DNA of 64,000 nucleotides from Parachlorella kessleri (lineage: Eukaryota > Chlorophyta > Trebouxiophyceae > Chlorellales > Chlorellaceae), in the NCBI GenBank assembly GCA_001598975.1, contig BBXU01000964.1, positions 1 through 64,000 on the forward strand. Reading direction: 5' to 3'. Position numbers and translations under genes: made by a program. Of the stretch, positions 60,601-64,000 are shown piece after piece. The notes under the pieces are model-generated. The model did no database searches and was not told where the DNA came from. It was given only the letters and a program-made list of their open reading frames with translations. The stretch's first letter is position 1; each line of letters opens with the position of its first letter.

Positions 60601-61775
60601 TCAGAACATATCGTCAAGCAAGAGCTTCTGTTGCAGGGCACAGATATCCTCTGATAGCTGCATCTCTATGGCACTATCTCTGTCATCCGCCAGCTCAGTT
60701 TCGATCAGCAAACCTACTGCGTTAAGCATGACGCCTTCCACCGGATCTCCGTCCCCTGCATGCAACAAGTCTTATGCAAGTCCCTCAAAGATACTTAGGT
60801 GCGCGCCTTAGACTGGTAGAAGCACTCTGTCTGCCACAAATACTACCAAAGCTCATGGGTCCAGGTGACGACCCCCTGCCTGCTCAGGTCAACCTGGCAC
60901 GCAACACCTACCACATGACTCATCAATAGATAGGCGCATTTATTACTGGCAGAGTAAATATCACATATGTTGTGTGTCAATGGGAGTCCCTACCCACCTG
61001 CGCGACCAATTCTGGTGCAGCGTGGCCGGTTGCAGCAGCGTCGGACAAGGACCTCAAAGGCACCGAGCACAGCCTGCTCATGGCCCCTGCACAAGCCCCT
61101 CATCACCACCAGCTCCAGCCCAAAGGCCGCTTCAAGCATCAGCCACCAGCTGTAGGTAGCATGCTGCAGCGCGATGGGCAGCTCCACTAGGTACAGCTTA
61201 ATCAATAGAGACCGTACTTCTTCCCCTAGAAGTTGCTCTGACGGAAGGCCCTCCAATACCTCCCTCATATCTCTTAATGCCAAGTACTTGTTGGCAGTTC
61301 TGCAGCGGGCACCTTGCCAGGGCATGAGCCCGGCTCCTTGTACTGGTTGCAAAGCTTGTAGAGCACAGCTTGGGAACTTGGGTGGCAGCCGCGCGTGTGC
61401 ACTGGGAACGCAGTTCAGATACTAGTAGAGCTCTCTCTCACATGTCTGGAAGGCTGCAGACTTCACCGAGCCGGCAGGTAATGGCGTCCATGATGGCTGT
61501 GACTTTCAACCATAGCTTCACTTTTGACGGCTTGGGCATCGGGGCAGGCTGCCTCAAGCTATTGGTCAGAATATTTCCCTTGCTGACAAAATGTGCTCGC
61601 CACTGGATTCGCGGAGCTCCGCCAGCTTTGTTGGCCAAAGCTGGCAACAGCTGTCACCTCGCTCCGCGCCCAAGCTCCGTATGCTCTGCATTAGTAACTT
61701 ATTAGGCTCGCGAGGTTGGTTATCGTAGATATCAGCTAATTCTACTCCCCTTCGTACTCCACTGCTTTGAAGCAT
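60601..61775 (-). CDS. unrecognised, mostly helical protein
   Basis: I do not recognise this gene. Firm exons are 61299-60998 and 60755-60601, preceded by an exon ending at 61442 (donor GTGAGA). Phases agree at both junctions (2, then 1). The protein ends KLLLDDMF. The central exon encodes leucine-rich amphipathic helices such as ALRDMREVLEGLPSEQLL, VRSLLIKLYLVELPIALQHA and MLEAAFGLELVVMRGLCRG, suggesting an alpha-solenoid or helical bundle. The preceding exon includes KVKLWLKVTAIMDAITCRLG. The 5' end is unresolved: an ATG at 61775 opens a frame up to a good donor near 61661, but its phase does not join the next exon directly. There are no catalytic motifs or clear membrane segments. It lies head-to-head with the Mini-III gene. 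Confidence 0.6.
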
Positions 61776-61811
61776 AGTGTGGTGGTATTGCTGGCTGTGG
61801 AAGTGTGCACC
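61776..61811. promoter_or_regulatory. 36-bp gap between head-to-head start codons
   Basis: If both starts are right, the unknown gene and the Mini-III gene have overlapping 5' UTRs and a shared bidirectional promoter, with initiation sites probably inside each other's leader or first exon. The minus-strand start is uncertain, so the true gap may be larger. Confidence 0.35.
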
Positions 61812-63378
61812 ATGCATGTCATGACTTTCTCTCCAGCTTGCCAAGTAGGCCGACACTTATTCCCTCAGCCTAAACAGACTACTCAATGGCGCTATTGTGT
61901 ATGTTTTAAGCGCGCGACCTCCTTGAAGGGAGATGTCTGTGAGCTGGCAGGCAGTGAAGAGGCCCTCGTAGCCAGTCCCCCTCAGACGGATGCCCAGTCC
62001 GTGCCTGTCGAGCATATGCTGCCAACTCCTCCGAACCTAGGGGGCAAAAAGCCACGCACAAGTTGGAATGCCACGGCACTGGCTTTCATGGGAGATGCGG
62101 TCTGGGAGGTAGGTCGCTTGACATGATACTGAAAGTGATGTCCAGTGCTACTGATACGCGGACCCTAGTCAGTTATCGCACTGTCAAAGTATACGGCAGC
62201 AGCACGTCTTGAAAAGCATTTGGTGCCAATGAACCCTCCCGTCTGCTTGGTGGGATGCAGGTGTATGCACGGCGAAAGTATTTCTATCCACCCGTGCGTA
62301 TGGCTGCCTACTACCAGTCAGTTGTGAAAAATGTCCGGGCAGAGTCGCAGGTATGCGGTCGTCAACAGTAGTGGCTGTTGGCATGGGGAGGGGAGGCCCC
62401 AGGGACCCAGCAGGGAAAACTGGGACTCCTTGCACTACTGACTCGCCAGCCCCTGCAGCCTGTCAAACGGACGTGGTTCCCTGGAAATGTTTGCTGTTTC
62501 TGCCGCTGAGCTTCCACCTGTGGGAGCCCAGCTTGCACAAAAAGCCTCCTGCAGGCCGAGCTGTACAAAAGTCTTGTCCATGGCAGCTTCCTAACAGATG
62601 AGGAGCGCGATGTGCTGCGATGGGGCCGCAATGCCACAGGTGCCACCCACCTTTACTAATGTGACAACTACTTCGTTGGCTAGCTACCTTGTGCTTGAAG
62701 GCCAACACTGCTGGAGGAATAGGTTGGCACCTCACTTGGGGCTCCGCTGTAGACTGCCTACGAGTTGTAAGAAGTGGCATATCTGAGGTGCATCGGCAAC
62801 TTTGGGCTTCTTGCTGAGGCCCTTGGCAGGGTTGTGCCTAGTTCCAACTGAGCAGTGCATGGTTGTGTGATATATGGCGCTCCTCCCGTGCATCCACATA
62901 TGAAGGGAGCACCTCCCCCAAGCGCTTCGGCCAGGCGACGGTCGCCAAGGAAGTGTACCGGGCAGCGACAGCTGTGGAGTGCTTGGTAAGCTATTCCGGA
63001 CCGACCCACTTTCTTTCAGAACGATCCTGCTATGGTATCCATATGCATTCAAAAAGGGCGGGCCTGTCGTTGTGGCTCCCCCATCCTGACCCTGCCGCGC
63101 TGTGTGAATGAGGCATGCCCAGCTGGTGCGCTCGGGTCAGCTACCCCAGTAACGGCCCTCTGCACGAGTGCCACCTCACTTAGTCGTGTGGGAGGCTGGC
63201 AATGCACACTATATTTGGTTTGCTTAAAACTGTCAGCGCTGCGTGGCCAAGGACGAAGCTGGCACCTGCTGTTGCCACTTTGCAGGTAGGGTACCTCTAC
63301 TTGACAGACCCAAGCCGCCTAGACCAACTTATGACTGTGGTAGGCATGGCCTCACAAGACCTGCCAGCCAGCTCGTAG
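61812..63378 (+). CDS. Mini-RNase III, probably chloroplast-targeted
   Basis: Mini-III is an RNase III domain without a dsRNA-binding domain; bacterial forms mature 23S rRNA, and plant plastid forms trim rRNA and intron RNA. Exons: 61812-62108, 62261-62350, 62555-62639, 62906-62985 and 63286-63378, phase-consistent, 214 residues. About 85 residues of basic, Ser/Thr-containing N-terminus (MHVMTFSPACQVGRHLFPQP and onward) look like a transit peptide plus linker. The domain starts at ATALAFMGDAVWEVYARRK (GDAVWE, Asp95 and Glu99), then SVVKNVRAESQ, LTDEERDVLRWGRNA, EVYRAATAVECL and VGYLYLTDPSRLDQLM. These match the Mini-III signatures GDAVYE, RGRNA-like and ATA-EALIGYLYL. The RWGRNA replaces the usual RGRNA. 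ATG at 61812 is the first in frame; the acceptor of exon 4 (ATGAAG) is weak. Confidence 0.88.
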
Positions 63379-64000
63379 TCTAGCAGCTCTGCAAAATCAG
63401 TGGTTTGGATTCACCCCTCTCCCTGCCTGTGACAGTGGCCGTAGCTAGGCGGCTCAGTGACGGTGGGCAGATAGCAGGCTGGGACGGTGGCTGACATTTA
63501 TCAATCCAACGTATGCTCAGACCTGAAGTTTGTTCATCGTGGAAATGCGAGCAGAGGGGTGTGTTGTATTGGCAGGCTCAAGTGCCATGATGCCCATGGG
63601 TCTTGCCTGAGTTGTGATCCATTTACTCATGGGGGTCTGGATTAGTGGATATAAAAGCTGTAAGCTGAGGAGCAGGATGCAAGTGGAGGTGCTGGCAACT
63701 TGCCTATGTAACTGACCAGCAGTTTCTACGTCGTCATCAAATGCCTGTTGAGCCTAAGTCTAAGCCAACAGCACCGCATGCCCAGCTCTCCTGTGCTGAC
63801 ACGACACTTTCTACTGATCAGATCCTTGCTTTTGGTAAAGGCAATGCGAACAGAGAGGAAGAAGGGGCGTACTGGCCTGACCTTGCTTTGTACACAGCCT
63901 TACCAGTTACACACTAATAACGGATTTCATAACTTTCTGAGCCCTAGCCTTGCTATCCAAAAGCAAACCATCTCTTTAAAGTTTAGTACTTTCTGTTCCT
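63379..64000. other. 3' flank, no gene seen
   Basis: About 620 bp after the Mini-III stop. It holds the 3' UTR, a repeat fragment near 63600 (TCTTGCCTGAGTTGTGATCC) and the short repeat copy at 63833-63880. No open frame of interest is present. Confidence 0.55.
63833..63880 (+). repeat. dispersed repeat, short copy with direct flanking repeats
   Basis: A 48-bp fragment (GGCAATGCGAACAGAGAGG, then GGCGTACTGGCCTGA) resembles the 6922/10214 subfamily. It is flanked by CCTTGCTTT at 63824-63832 and 63881-63889, consistent with a 9-bp target-site duplication. Confidence 0.65.

Noticed and set aside
1..64000. A defence island, biosynthetic cluster or other novel multi-gene system
   Set aside because: The genes are unrelated eukaryotic housekeeping families with introns; no shared pathway, mobile gene cassette, CRISPR array or cluster-like arrangement is visible.

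Overview
This window looks like nuclear DNA of a green alga, probably a chlorophyte of the Trebouxiophyceae/Chlorophyceae type; the species cannot be fixed from sequence alone. The evidence is moderately GC-rich DNA, many short GT-AG introns with matching phases, TGTAA-type polyadenylation signals, Ala/Gln/Gly-rich linkers, and plant- or algal-type orthologues (OSCA channel, organellar Mini-RNase III, BRIZ/BRAP2 ubiquitin ligase, plant-type GPC acyltransferase). There is no prokaryotic operon structure, CRISPR array, rRNA or tRNA. I built the gene models by hand from conserved protein blocks, splice sites and phase agreement. Each CDS entry spans the whole gene, and its exons are listed in the evidence.

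Layout: (1) a low-complexity unknown protein, - strand, running off the left edge (1-2332); (2) TenA thiaminase II / thiamin-salvage hydrolase, - (3635-6265); a 4.8-kb gene-poor stretch carrying repeat copies and a 3.3-kb spaced inverted repeat (6266-11093); (3) SAC3/GANP-domain protein of the LENG8/SAC3A/Thp3 type, - (11094-17018), divergent from (4) a TRF4/5-type non-canonical poly(A) polymerase, + (17660-20579); (5) SnoaL/NTF2-like protein, - (21521-23258); (6) HemK2/N6AMT1/Mtq2-type methyltransferase, - (24245-25987); (7) penta-EF-hand protein, - (27245-28242); (8) glycerophosphocholine acyltransferase, - (29312-31746); (9) BRAP2/BRIZ RING E3, - (32352-37633), divergent from (10) a membrane-anchored M14 carboxypeptidase, + (37939-41722); (11) a second penta-EF-hand paralogue, + (42287-43534); (12) a 1,139-residue coiled-coil protein, + (45090-51580); (13) OSCA/CSC1-type channel, - (52408-60019); (14) an unrecognised helical protein, - (60601-61775), head-to-head at 36 bp with (15) an organelle-targeted Mini-RNase III, + (61812-63378).

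The genes do not form one pathway. Most are eukaryotic housekeeping genes: RNA metabolism (SAC3A, TRF4, Mini-III), translation termination (HemK2), calcium and osmotic signalling (two PEF proteins, OSCA), lipid remodelling (GPCAT), ubiquitin (BRAP2) and vitamin B1 salvage (TenA).

The most notable signals are a short dispersed repeat whose copies are flanked by 8-12-bp direct repeats (SINE-like), with one copy supplying the stop codon of the TRF4 gene; three GC-AG introns; and a PEF gene pair that differs by exactly one intron. I found no convincing new multi-gene system.
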